A stretch of DNA of 64,000 nucleotides from Asticcacaulis sp. AC466 (GTDB taxonomy: Bacteria; Pseudomonadota; Alphaproteobacteria; Caulobacterales; Caulobacteraceae), in NCBI RefSeq assembly GCF_000495815.1, contig NZ_AWGE01000007.1, positions 62,001 through 126,000 on the forward strand, in the 5' to 3' direction. A model generated the notes under the pieces. The model did no database searches, was not told the DNA's origin, and saw only the letters and a list, made by a program, of their open reading frames with translations. Shown here piece after piece: positions 18,784 to 28,966 of the stretch; within the stretch, counting starts at the first letter, position 1; every line of letters starts with the position of its first letter. The translations under genes and the position numbers were made by a program.

Positions 18784-19176
18784 TTAGAACATATTCAGTT
18801 GCAGCTTGGCTTCGTCGCTCATTTTCGACGACTCCCAAGGAGGATCGAATACCAGATTGACCTCGGCGCTATTGATGCCCTTGACCGTCAAAACGGCCTC
18901 CTTGACCCATCCGGGCATTTCACCCGCCACGGGGCATCCTGGTGCGGTCAGGGTCATATCGACGACGACATCACGGTCGTCAGACACGTCCACCTTGTAG
19001 ATCAAACCCAGCTCATAGATGTCGACGGGAATTTCCGGATCGAACACCGTCTTGAAGGCCGCGATCAAGTCATCTGTCAGGCGCGTCAATTCCTCCTGCG
19101 CCAGCGCAGAGGGCTGGTTTGCCCCCATATCGTCCAGGCTGAACAACGATTCTTGAGATTCAACGGTTTGGGTCAT
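18784..19176 (-). CDS. sufT: SufT, MIP18/DUF59 Fe-S assembly factor
   Basis: A 130-residue protein of the MIP18 (DUF59) family, which assists Fe-S cluster maturation. Diagnostic segments are FDPEIPVDIYELGLIY and MTLTAPGCPVAGEMP, followed by NLVFDPPW. I prefer the ATG at 19176; a GTG at 19185 would add three residues. It sits between sufS and sufA with gaps of 12 and 2 bases, so it is certainly in the same transcript. Standard alphaproteobacterial suf operons have this gene at this place. Confidence 0.9.
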   Translation of the reverse strand: MTQTVESQESLFSLDDMGANQPSALAQEELTRLTDDLIAAFKTVFDPEIPVDIYELGLIYKVDVSDDRDVVVDMTLTAPGCPVAGEMPGWVKEAVLTVKGINSAEVNLVFDPPWESSKMSDEAKLQLNMF

Positions 19177-19188
19177 CGGACTCACACT

Positions 19189-20403
19189 CTAAGCGAAGAA
19201 GGATTGGGCCTTGGCCACGGCCTCGGCCAGAACGTCGATCTCGGCGTCTGTATTATATAGGGCGATCGAGGCGCGAACGGTAGAGGTTACGCCCAGACGG
19301 GTCATCAAGGGTTCGGCGCAGTGGGTGCCGGCGCGCACAGCGACATTGTAGCGGTCGAGTATCTGCGCGACGTCGTGCGCGTGAGCCTGCCCCAGGCTGA
19401 AGGTCAGTATGGCGCCCTTCCCTGGCGCTTCGCCATGAATGCGCAGGGAGTTGATGCGGCTCAGGCGGTCATGGGCGCGTTGATAAAGCGCATGCTCATG
19501 TGCCGCGATCTCGCTGCGGTCAAACTGTAGTAACCAGTCGATCGCGGCCTTCAACCCGATGACCTCCAGGATAGCGGGCGTCCCGGCTTCGAAACGGTGC
19601 GGCGGTTCGTTCCACGTAATCTTTTCCTTGGATACGTGCGCGATCATTTCGCCACCACCCTGCCAGGGCGGCATGTCTTCGAGAATATCCGCCTTGGCGT
19701 AAAGAACACCCAGGCCGGTGGGGCCGTACAGCTTGTGGGCAGAAAAGGCGTAAAAGTCTGCATCAAGCGCCTTAACATCCACCGGCAGGTGAACAACGCC
19801 CTGGCAGCCGTCGACCATGACCTTGGCGCCAACACTGTGTGCCTTGGTGACGATGTCATGGATAGGATTGATCGTGCCCAGCACATTTGACATATGCGTT
19901 ACGGCGACCAGCTTGACCTTGGGCGTCAACAATTGATCGAACGCCGCCATGTCGAGTGAGCCGTCGTCGAGGATCGGCACATATCTCAGCTTTACGCCCT
20001 TGCGTTGGGCAAGCATGTACCACGGCACGATATTGGCGTGGTGCTCCATCTCGGTCGTCAATATCTCGTCACCGGCTTGCAGGCGCTCGCCCCAGCTATA
20101 GGCCACCAGATTGATGGCCTCGGTCGCCGACTTGGTGAAGACGATCTCATTCGTGTCCGCGCCGATGAACCGCGCCACTGTTTCCCGGCCAGCTTCGTAT
20201 GCGTCCGTCGTTTCGTTGGCCAAGGTATGCAGGCCGCGATGCACATTGGCGTAGGAATGGCGCATGGCGGTGCTCATGGCGTCAATGACGGCATTCGGCT
20301 TTTGCGCGCTGGCGCCGCTATCGAGATAGATCAGCGGCTTGCCCTTGATCTCGCGCGACAGAATGGGGAAGTCGGCGCGGGCTTTTTCAACGTCAAAGGG
20401 CAT
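19189..20403 (-). CDS. sufS: Cysteine desulfurase SufS (group II)
   Basis: PLP enzyme that takes sulfur from cysteine for Fe-S assembly by SufBCD. The 404-residue protein has the PLP lysine Lys224 in SAHKLYGPTG and the catalytic Cys362 in RAGTHCAEPL, the group II (SufS/CsdA) context. The ATG at 20403 has GGAGA upstream and overlaps the end of sufD by 11 bases, suggesting translational coupling. No sufE is in this window; SufS-type enzymes usually need one, so it is probably encoded elsewhere or replaced. Confidence 0.95.
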   Translation of the reverse strand: MPFDVEKARADFPILSREIKGKPLIYLDSGASAQKPNAVIDAMSTAMRHSYANVHRGLHTLANETTDAYEAGRETVARFIGADTNEIVFTKSATEAINLVAYSWGERLQAGDEILTTEMEHHANIVPWYMLAQRKGVKLRYVPILDDGSLDMAAFDQLLTPKVKLVAVTHMSNVLGTINPIHDIVTKAHSVGAKVMVDGCQGVVHLPVDVKALDADFYAFSAHKLYGPTGLGVLYAKADILEDMPPWQGGGEMIAHVSKEKITWNEPPHRFEAGTPAILEVIGLKAAIDWLLQFDRSEIAAHEHALYQRAHDRLSRINSLRIHGEAPGKGAILTFSLGQAHAHDVAQILDRYNVAVRAGTHCAEPLMTRLGVTSTVRASIALYNTDAEIDVLAEAVAKAQSFFA

Positions 20404-21271
20404 GGAAATCTCCCGATGCGTTTTCAAGGAATGACAGAACGCGGGCGCGCAAGCCCTCGTCTTCGATCTGATCGGCGACGGGCAGAACAAACGCATGTGT
20501 CAGCATGGCGCGGGCCATATCTTCGGGAATCCCGCGGCTCTGGCAGAAGAACAGGGCTTCTTCGTCAAGCGCCCCGATGGTATTGCCGTGGGCGCATTGC
20601 ACGTCGTCAGCGTAGATTTCAAGCTCGGGCTTAGCGCGGATATGCGCGCCATCGTTCAGGATCAACGCCTGGTGCCGCATCCGGGCATCAGTGCCGTCCG
20701 CGCCCTTCTCAACCAGGATACGGCCCTGGAAGACGGCGGTCGCCTGATCCTTGACCAATCCTTTGATCAACTGCTGAGTGACGCCGTCCACATCGGTATG
20801 GTTGACGCGTGTCGTCAGGTCGAAATGGCGCTTGCCCTTCAGCAGATAGGCGCCGTGCAACTCGACCTGTGCGCCATGGCCGGCGTGGTTGACATGGGTT
20901 TCGAAGCGCTGAAAATGAGCGCCGGTCGAAAAGACATATTGCCGGAACACGCTGCCGGGCGCCGTCTCAACGATGGATTGCCGAATGGAGACAGTCGTGT
21001 CGGCTTCATCTAGAATGACGATACGGGTCAGGGACGCGCCTTCGCCTAGCGTAAACCGCAGGTCTTCGTGCACAACCGGCGCGGACGCGTCGTATACGTC
21101 CAGGCGTATGACGGCTTCGCCCGCTGGCACAGTGACGGTTTCGGCGTGGCGATGCACATCCGATGACGCAGGCACGACGCGAAGCGCCCGCGACAGGTCG
21201 GAATATTTCCATTCTTCCTGACGACGGGTCGGATAGGACGACGGATCGAAAATGTCGATGTGAGTCAACAT
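20393..21271 (-). CDS. sufD: Fe-S cluster assembly protein SufD
   Basis: Scaffold subunit that pairs with SufB in the SufBC2D complex. At 292 residues it is shorter than E. coli SufD, as in other alphaproteobacteria. The start MLTHIDIF and the segment RQEEWKYSDLSRAL match the SufD N terminus, and the C-terminal core has NDGAHIRAKPELEIYADDVQCAHGNTIG-type residues, including the His of the cluster-assembly site near AHGNTIG. Its start codon directly abuts the sufC stop codon. Confidence 0.94.
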   Translation of the reverse strand: MLTHIDIFDPSSYPTRRQEEWKYSDLSRALRVVPASSDVHRHAETVTVPAGEAVIRLDVYDASAPVVHEDLRFTLGEGASLTRIVILDEADTTVSIRQSIVETAPGSVFRQYVFSTGAHFQRFETHVNHAGHGAQVELHGAYLLKGKRHFDLTTRVNHTDVDGVTQQLIKGLVKDQATAVFQGRILVEKGADGTDARMRHQALILNDGAHIRAKPELEIYADDVQCAHGNTIGALDEEALFFCQSRGIPEDMARAMLTHAFVLPVADQIEDEGLRARVLSFLENASGDFHAL

Positions 21272-22021
21272 TTACGCCGCTTCTCCGACATAACGGTCGT
21301 AACCGTTGGCTTCCAGTTCCAGCGCCAGTTCCGGGCCGCCTGAACGGACGATCCGGCCGGCGACCAGCACATGAACCCGGTCCGGTTTGATATGATCGAG
21401 CAATCGTTGATAGTGGGTGATGACCAGCATGCCGCGGTCCGGCGCACGCAGGGCGTTGACTCCGTCCGACACCACCTTCAGCGCATCAATATCCAGACCG
21501 GAATCGGTTTCGTCGAGGATAAGGAACTTAGGTTCCAGAAGCGTCATTTGAAGCACTTCCATGCGCTTCTTTTCGCCGCCGGAAAAGCCAACATTGAGTG
21601 GGCGCTTCAGCATATCCATGTCGATTTTCAACGTCTTGGCGACCTCACGCACACGCTTCAGGAAATCCGGCGCGGACATTTCGGCTTCGCCCCGCAGCTT
21701 GCGTTGCGCGTTCAACGCAGTGCGCAGGAAGGTCAGCGCCGGCACGCCGGGAATTTCCAGCGGATACTGGAACGACAGGTATAGCCCGGCGGCGGCGCGT
21801 TCATGCACGTCCTTGTCCATCAGGTCTTCGCCGTTGAAGGTTACGCTGCCGCCCTTGATTTGGTAGTTCGGTCGGCCAGCCAGAGCGTACCCAAGGGTAG
21901 ATTTGCCAGCACCGTTGGGGCCCATGATGGCGTGGACCTCTCCGGCCGGCACGTCGAGCGTCAGCCCCTTGAGGATCGTCTTGGTGTCAACGGAGACGGT
22001 TAAGTCTTTGATCGAAAGCAT
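21272..22021 (-). CDS. sufC: Fe-S cluster assembly ATPase SufC
   Basis: ABC-type ATPase, 249 residues, that drives conformational change in the SufB-SufD scaffold. Walker A is GPNGAGKSTLG, the signature motif SGGEKKRMEVLQM, and Walker B LILDETDSGLD. It has no membrane partner; SufC works in the cytosol. The gene sits between sufB (11-base gap) and sufD (no gap). Confidence 0.97.
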   Translation of the reverse strand: MLSIKDLTVSVDTKTILKGLTLDVPAGEVHAIMGPNGAGKSTLGYALAGRPNYQIKGGSVTFNGEDLMDKDVHERAAAGLYLSFQYPLEIPGVPALTFLRTALNAQRKLRGEAEMSAPDFLKRVREVAKTLKIDMDMLKRPLNVGFSGGEKKRMEVLQMTLLEPKFLILDETDSGLDIDALKVVSDGVNALRAPDRGMLVITHYQRLLDHIKPDRVHVLVAGRIVRSGGPELALELEANGYDRYVGEAA

Positions 22022-22032
22022 GTCACTAATTC

Positions 22033-23498
<1,466 letters not shown>

Positions 23499-23499
<1 letters not shown>

Positions 23500-24623
23500 C
23501 AGGCGACTTCCCCAGTTATACGCAAATTATTGTGACGCTTCAAATACACTTCATAACCCTTTGACCAAACGGCCAAAAATTTCTGCCAATCGTCGGGCCG
23601 TGTCGTCCAGCCACCGGATATTCGTAAAACCTTATCGGCCAGATCAGGCCACCCCATCGCCGTCAAGACGCGACTGGATTTCACCTTGCCAGACGAACAG
23701 GCGGAGCCGGATGAGACGCAGATACCAGCCATATCCATGTGGATCAGTTGCAGCGACGACGCCCACTCCGGCTGGGCAATATATAAAATGCCCGGAACCC
23801 GACCGGCGGCTTCACCTAAGATGGTGACGCCCAACGCCTTTAAAGCGGTCTCCACCGATTTTTGTGCGCTGGATAAATCGTCGCTCACCCCGTGGCAAGC
23901 CTTAAGCGCCGCCGCGAATGCCGCTATGCCGGGAATGTTTTCCGTCCCGGCGCGCAACCCCAATTCCTGGCCGCTACCGCCGATCAGAGCTTTTACCGTG
24001 CGGTCACGGTTATAGATCAGCGCACCTACGCCCTGCCCGCCACCGATCTTGTGCGCGCTCAGCGACAAAGAATCCGCATCCAGGGCAGCGAAATCGATAT
24101 TGATTTTGCCTAAGGCCTGAACGGCATCTACGTGCAGCCAACCGTCACGGGCGTGGACCTGTGCCGCAACCGCAGCTATGTCATTGACGACGCCGGTTTC
24201 GTTATTGGCCAGCATAACAGATACGAATGGCCGACCTGGGCGGTCCAACACTCGGGCGAGGCCATCGAGATCGACAGCGCCGTCGGCTGTAACAGGCGCC
24301 ACGACCGCCCCGGCAACTGCGCCGTAAATGCTGTCGTGTTCGCCGGCCGAGACGACGACATAATCGAATGTCTGCGCCTGATGCAGGGCCTGCGCATTGG
24401 CTTCGGTGCCGCCTGAGGTAAAGACCAGTCCGCCCGTACCGATGGCATTAACGCCCGCCAGAATATCGGCGCGCGCTTCTTCGAGTAGCAGCTTCGCCTT
24501 GCGGCCCAGACTGTGAACCGAAGACGCGTTACTGCCCAGATCGGACGCGCGCAAAAAGGCCTCGCGCGCTTCGGGACGAAGCGGCGATGTCGCGGCGTGA
24601 TCGAGGTAAAGGATATCGGCCAA
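23499..24623 (-). CDS. Cysteine desulfurase, IscS/NifS type (group I)
   Basis: Second cysteine desulfurase of the operon, 374 residues. It has the N-terminal YLDHAATSP motif, the PLP lysine in [10 protein letters not shown] and the long flexible catalytic-Cys loop [14 protein letters not shown], all features of group I (IscS/NifS) enzymes rather than SufS. It sits between iscR and sufB, the standard place in alphaproteobacterial suf operons. It may supply sulfur to SufB or to tRNA thiolation; the sequence does not tell. It is a little shorter than E. coli IscS at the C terminus, where IscU contacts lie, in line with the lack of iscU here. Confidence 0.93.
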
Positions 24624-24626
24624 GCC

Positions 24627-25169
24627 TTAGGCCTCCACAAAGGACGATTTCACCGGTTCGGGTGAGGTGATTTGAACCTTTTTGCGCGTGCGGCGGCGAA
24701 TAATGTCTTCCAACGAAACCTGAGACAGGTAGTCGTGGATGGCGACGCCGAGATCTTCCCACAAATTGTGTGTCAGGCAGCGTTGACCGCCCGGCATGCA
24801 GCCGATTTCACGCACAGCCTGGTCTTTGGACAGCCGCTTGTTCGCGCCCAACTTGTTGGAGGTCAGTTCGCAGCGCGTTGCCTTTATTGGCTCATCGACC
24901 GCCAACACGATTTCCGACACATAGAGTGCCCCCGCATCGCGAGCCAAGGTGTACCCGCCGCCCGGGCCGCGCGCACTTCTGACCAGGCCAGCCTTGCGCA
25001 GTCGCGCGAATAATTGCTCAAGGTAGGACAGGGAAATCTGCTGTCGCTCGGAAATTTCGGACAGCGAAATTGGGCGGCCCCGGTCACTTCCCTTGTCGGT
25101 CGGGCGGGCATTCAGCGCCAGATCGGTCATTGCCATGACCGCATAACGTCCCTTTGTCGATAAACGCAT
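24627..25169 (-). CDS. iscR: Rrf2-family Fe-S regulator, IscR-like
   Basis: First gene of the operon and its likely regulator. The 180-residue protein begins MRLSTKGRYAVMAMTDLAL and has the winged-helix segment ISLSYLEQLFARLRKAGLVRSARGPGGGYTLAR. Candidate cluster ligands are Cys100, Cys124, Cys131 and His134 (CLTH). In E. coli IscR the three cysteines are 5 residues apart each; here 23 residues lie between the first and second and 6 between the second and third. I chose the ATG at 25169; the longer reading upstream has no ribosome binding site and runs through the promoter region. Confidence 0.93.
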   Translation of the reverse strand: MRLSTKGRYAVMAMTDLALNARPTDKGSDRGRPISLSEISERQQISLSYLEQLFARLRKAGLVRSARGPGGGYTLARDAGALYVSEIVLAVDEPIKATRCELTSNKLGANKRLSKDQAVREIGCMPGGQRCLTHNLWEDLGVAIHDYLSQVSLEDIIRRRTRKKVQITSPEPVKSSFVEA

Positions 25170-25263
25170 GGATGTCTTTCGTATTCGTTCGTAAGCAAAA
25201 ACCTGCGCAAAAAGAAATCTTTGTGCTAATAGGCGCAGTTGCCGCCTATGATGGCTGGGTTGG

Positions 25264-25296
25264 AATGTAATAATTCCGACTAATCTAGTCAACAAT
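25264..25296 (-). promoter_or_regulatory. suf operon promoter with IscR type-1-like operator
   Basis: Read leftward, TTGACT (25287-25292) and TACATT (25264-25269) form -35 and -10 elements with a 17-base spacer. A 25-base near-palindrome at 25272-25296, with core GACT-N5-AGTC, covers the -35 and most of the spacer. It fits the E. coli type-1 IscR box at nearly all defined positions. Binding of cluster-loaded IscR should therefore block RNA polymerase and give autoregulation of the whole iscR-suf operon (inference from family knowledge). Confidence 0.75.
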
Positions 25297-25341
25297 TATG
25301 GCGCCGAACATGACGATTTTATGCATATATAAGGTGATTGA

Positions 25342-25992
25342 ATGCCCGAAGTGATCCTGGCCGGAGCTGCCGGACGTATCGAAGCCCGTTACAGCGCAGG
25401 CAAGACCGAGAACGCGCCGATCGCCCTGATTCTGCATCCGCACCCCAAGGCGGGCGGCCATATGAATAATCCGGTCACGGTGCAACTGTTTCACCTCTTC
25501 ATGACGCGCGGCTTTTCTGTCCTGCGTTTCAATTTCCGCGGCGTTCAAAAATCGCAAGGGGAATTCGATTCCGGCATCGGCGAACTGGCGGACGCGGCGA
25601 CGGCGCTTGACTGGCTGCAAGCGAAAAATCCGACCGCTTCGCAATTCTGGGTCGCGGGTTATGATTTCGGCGCCTATATCGGCATGCAGTTGCTGATGCG
25701 CCGTCCGGAAACCGATGGTTTCATTTCGGTGTCCCCACCGACCAACGCCTATGATTTCAGCTTCCTGGCCCCCTGCCCGGCGTCTGGCATGTTCCTGCAC
25801 GGCGCAAACGACTCGATCGTGCCGACCTCAGAAGTGGAACGCGTCGTCACCAAGCTGCGCTCGCAAAAAGGGATCACCATCCGCTCTGAGACGGTCGCGG
25901 AGGCCAACCACTTCTGGAACGATCAACTGAAAGAAGTCGAAACCCGTGTCGGCGCCTATATTGATAGGCGCATGGCCGGTGAAATCGAGTAG
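25342..25992 (+). CDS. Alpha/beta-hydrolase-fold protein with Asp at the nucleophile elbow
   Basis: A 216-residue alpha/beta-fold protein resembling the COG2945 family: LILHPHPKAGGHMNN (oxyanion region), LRFNFRGVQKSQGEFD, the elbow GYDFGAY with Asp108 where serine hydrolases have Ser, then GANDSIVP (acid) and ANHFWND (His). The Asp at the elbow means it is not a normal serine hydrolase; an Asp nucleophile or loss of activity are both possible. It is divergent from the suf operon and the IscR-like operator lies 46 bases upstream of its ATG, so it may share iron-sulfur-linked control. Its substrate is unknown. Confidence 0.82.
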   Translation: MPEVILAGAAGRIEARYSAGKTENAPIALILHPHPKAGGHMNNPVTVQLFHLFMTRGFSVLRFNFRGVQKSQGEFDSGIGELADAATALDWLQAKNPTASQFWVAGYDFGAYIGMQLLMRRPETDGFISVSPPTNAYDFSFLAPCPASGMFLHGANDSIVPTSEVERVVTKLRSQKGITIRSETVAEANHFWNDQLKEVETRVGAYIDRRMAGEIE

Positions 25993-26029
25993 CCTATTGG
26001 CAGGTGCCGACGGTGAAACGGCATAGGTG

Positions 26030-26428
26030 TTAGGGACAGCGCACGCGCTTTGTGCCGTCAATGGTTAGGCCCTGCCCATCGCCGTTTAGCACAAGGTGCA
26101 GGACGCGGTTCCATTGCTCGCCTTCGCCAGAAAAAGCGGCATTGACCGTTACGTCGTTCGGCGCGTGGACGATCACGCCGGTAATGGTGCCGCTACTTTC
26201 CCAAAATATCAATTGGGTTTGGGTGACGGTCAGTTTCATGTCGCTGATCGCTTTACAGGCGGCCAGATCAGCATCCCAGTGCCCGACAAATTTTTTAGGC
26301 AAGACCGTCGCTGTCGCCGCAAGCGAGCGCGCGGCTGCTGCCGGTGTCGATGCGGCTGCACCGGTCGAAATGGCGGGCGCGCAGGCCGCCAGGCACAGAT
26401 ACAGGGTTACGAAGGTCAGAACGCGCAT
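26030..26428 (-). CDS. Small predicted lipoprotein, function unknown
   Basis: A 132-residue protein with signal sequence and lipobox CLAAC (Cys16), then an Ala/Thr-rich linker of about 25 residues and a compact domain from FVGHWDADLAACKA, probably a small beta barrel with an internal disulfide (Cys58 to the Cys near the end; inference). The layout resembles small domains found in lipoproteins that bear lipocalin-like or META-like folds, but no family is certain. TAGGAGCC precedes the ATG. It lies 8 bases downstream of anmK on the same strand, so they are co-transcribed. Confidence 0.65.
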   Translation of the reverse strand: MRVLTFVTLYLCLAACAPAISTGAAASTPAAAARSLAATATVLPKKFVGHWDADLAACKAISDMKLTVTQTQLIFWESSGTITGVIVHAPNDVTVNAAFSGEGEQWNRVLHLVLNGDGQGLTIDGTKRVRCP

Positions 26429-26436
26429 CTTGGCTC

Positions 26437-27570
26437 CTAGCTGGCGAGCGACCGGGATTTGCTCCGGGGATAACTGACAATACCGCCGCTCAATGGCGTT
26501 TTGACGCCCGTCGTGCCGGGAAACGAAATAGGCTTTCCCTGGAGCGACCTTACGGCCATGTAGGCGAAAGCTTCGGCCTCGATAGCACCGCCGCGCCAGT
26601 TCATCGTCTCGGCCAGGACGACGCGCGCCGGGGGCAGCGCGGACGTCACCTGATTGACGAGATGGGTGTTATGGCGGCCGCCCCCCGCCAGGATAACCGT
26701 CTTCGGCTCCACGCCCGTCAGTCGAATACCCGCCAGAAGACTCCGCAAGGTGAAAGCACTTAGGGTCGCGAGACCATCTTCGAAGGACAGCGCGTCAATG
26801 TGCGACAAGGTGAAATCGTAGCGGTCGAGCGACTTCGGCGCCTTGGCTTGAAAATAGGGATGCGAGAGATAGGCGGCTACGATGTCCTCATGAATCGTGC
26901 CCGACGCCGCAATACGGCCTTCATGATCGTAATCGCCGCGGCCGTGTCGGCGCATCCATTGATCCATCAGGCCGTTGGCGGGACCGGTATCCAGCGCGGT
27001 CAGGCCGTCCGTGTCAATCACGGTAATATTTGCAACACCACCCAGATTGACGACGACCAGGGGCAATTCCAGCTTTGCGTTCTGAGCCAGCGCGCGGTGA
27101 TACACTGGGGCCAACGGGGCGGCTTCGCCACCGGCTTCGATATCGGCCTGGCGGAAATCACAGACAACAGGAATACCGGTTGCATCCGCAAAAGCCTGGC
27201 CGTCGAAAAGTTGGACCGTTCGCCCCTTCACATCGCCCTTCGGTCGTTCATGCAGCACGGTCTGGCCATGCACACCCAGCACATCGAATGTCTGCAAATT
27301 CAGATCATTGTGCGTCAGAAATTCATGCAGAGAGCGAAGGTGATAATCGACCAGAACGCGCCGTGCTTCGGCGAAAATAGCAGGCTCTGCCTCTCCGCGT
27401 GGCCACGCCAGGGCGGCCCGGATGGTCTCTTCCAACACGGATCGCGTCGGCCCCGGCATCGGCATTTCCGCCCAGGGTCCGAATATAAGCTGCGCGTCGC
27501 CGTCGGTTTCCAGCACCGCCATATCGATGCCGTCCAACGATGTCCCCGTCATAAAGCCGATGGTTTTCAT
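26437..27570 (-). CDS. anmK: Anhydro-N-acetylmuramic acid kinase
   Basis: Cytoplasmic enzyme of peptidoglycan recycling: it cleaves and phosphorylates 1,6-anhydro-MurNAc to MurNAc-6-phosphate. The 377-residue protein starts [16 protein letters not shown], the family's ATP-binding signature, and contains [27 protein letters not shown] and [13 protein letters not shown]. The start at 27570 is fixed by this conserved N terminus. It is divergent from tyrS. Several other wall genes (PBP1A, AmiC-type amidase, M23 peptidase) lie within 15 kb. Confidence 0.95.
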   Translation of the reverse strand: MKTIGFMTGTSLDGIDMAVLETDGDAQLIFGPWAEMPMPGPTRSVLEETIRAALAWPRGEAEPAIFAEARRVLVDYHLRSLHEFLTHNDLNLQTFDVLGVHGQTVLHERPKGDVKGRTVQLFDGQAFADATGIPVVCDFRQADIEAGGEAAPLAPVYHRALAQNAKLELPLVVVNLGGVANITVIDTDGLTALDTGPANGLMDQWMRRHGRGDYDHEGRIAASGTIHEDIVAAYLSHPYFQAKAPKSLDRYDFTLSHIDALSFEDGLATLSAFTLRSLLAGIRLTGVEPKTVILAGGGRHNTHLVNQVTSALPPARVVLAETMNWRGGAIEAEAFAYMAVRSLQGKPISFPGTTGVKTPLSGGIVSYPRSKSRSLAS

Positions 27571-27656
27571 GCAATTACCTATGGAAAAGAAGTCGCAACG
27601 TGGTACAGGCACTGTCGCACCAAATCGTGCGAACACCAACCTTCATGTTAGAGATC

Positions 27657-28910
27657 ATGACCACCTTTAAATCCGATTTCCTCAACGTCCTCTCAGAGCG
27701 CGGTTTCATTCACCAGTGCACGGACGCGGAAGCCCTCGATACGCTGGCTTCCGCCGGACCGATCACGGGTTATATCGGCTATGACGCCACGGCGTCGTCG
27801 CTGCACGCCGGCCACTTGGTGCAGATCATGATGCTTTACTGGCTGCAAAAGACCGGGAACAAGCCGATTGTTCTGATGGGCGGCGGTACGACCAAGGTTG
27901 GCGATCCGACCTTCAAGGATACCCAGCGGCCGCTTCTGACCGACGAACAGATTCAGTCGAACATGGACGGTATCAAAAGCGTGTTCACTAATTTCCTGAC
28001 CTTCGGCGCCGGTGAAACCGACGCCATAATGGTCAACAACAATGATTGGCTGTCGGGCTTCGGTTACATCGAATTCCTGCGCAATTTCGGCACGCATTTC
28101 ACCATCAATCGTATGCTGACCTTCGATTCGGTCAAACTGAGGCTTGAGCGCGAACAGCCGATGACCTTCCTTGAGTTCAACTACATGCTGATGCAGGCCG
28201 TGGACTTCCGCGAACTGAACAGCAAATACGATTGCGTGCTCCAGATGGGCGGATCTGACCAGTGGGGCAATATCATCAACGGCGTTGAACTGACGCGCCG
28301 CATCAACAACAAGGCGGCCTTCGGGCTGACCACACCCCTGCTCACGACCTCATCCGGCGCCAAGATGGGCAAGACGCTCGGCGGCGCGGTCTGGCTGAAT
28401 GCCGATGCGCTGTCGCCCTACGACTATTGGCAGTACTGGCGCAATACCGAAGACGCTGACGTTGGCCGGTTCCTGCGCCTGTTTACGGCGTTGCCGATGA
28501 GCGAAGTTGCTCGCCTCGAAGCGCTGCAAGGTGCGGAAATCAACGAGGCCAAGAAAATTCTGGCTGATGAAGCAACGCGTATGGTTCACGGTCAGGAAGC
28601 TGCCGCGATTGCGCGCGATACGGCACAAAAGGCCTTTGAACAAGGCGTTCTGTCCGCTGACCTGCCGACGGTGCAAATCGAAGACGCGGTCCTTGCTGAA
28701 GGTATCATGCTGGCCGCCCTGGCCACTCGCATCGGGCTGACGGCATCCAACGGTGAAGCCCGGCGCCTGGCTCAAGGCGGCGGTCTGCGTGTCAACGATG
28801 TTGCTATCAGCGATGGCAACCAATTGATCACCCAGGCCGATCTGAATGCGGACGGCGTTATCAAGGTCTCTCAGGGCAAGAAGAAAATCGTTCTGGTTCG
28901 TCCTGTCTAG
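27657..28910 (+). CDS. tyrS: Tyrosyl-tRNA synthetase
   Basis: Class I synthetase, 417 residues, charging tRNA-Tyr. The HIGH-equivalent is HAGH in [10 protein letters not shown], the KMSKS-equivalent is KMGKT, and the tyrosine-binding YIGYDATA segment is present. The C terminus has an S4-like RNA-binding domain ([17 protein letters not shown]). The ATG at 27657 is the first start that gives the normal N terminus; ATG at 27645 is possible. The divergence from anmK leaves about 85 bases for both promoters. Confidence 0.95.
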   Translation: MTTFKSDFLNVLSERGFIHQCTDAEALDTLASAGPITGYIGYDATASSLHAGHLVQIMMLYWLQKTGNKPIVLMGGGTTKVGDPTFKDTQRPLLTDEQIQSNMDGIKSVFTNFLTFGAGETDAIMVNNNDWLSGFGYIEFLRNFGTHFTINRMLTFDSVKLRLEREQPMTFLEFNYMLMQAVDFRELNSKYDCVLQMGGSDQWGNIINGVELTRRINNKAAFGLTTPLLTTSSGAKMGKTLGGAVWLNADALSPYDYWQYWRNTEDADVGRFLRLFTALPMSEVARLEALQGAEINEAKKILADEATRMVHGQEAAAIARDTAQKAFEQGVLSADLPTVQIEDAVLAEGIMLAALATRIGLTASNGEARRLAQGGGLRVNDVAISDGNQLITQADLNADGVIKVSQGKKKIVLVRPV

Positions 28911-28931
28911 AGTCTCCGTTTAGTCGATCGA

Positions 28932-28966
28932 AAAAGCCCGGAGGCGACAAACGCCTCCGGGCTTTT
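28932..28966. terminator. Bidirectional terminator between tyrS and the AsmA-like gene
   Basis: A 15-bp perfect stem (28932-28946 and 28952-28966) with an ACAAA loop, A-rich left arm and T-rich right arm. It lies between the convergent tyrS and AsmA-like genes and directly touches the stop codon of the latter. Confidence 0.93.
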
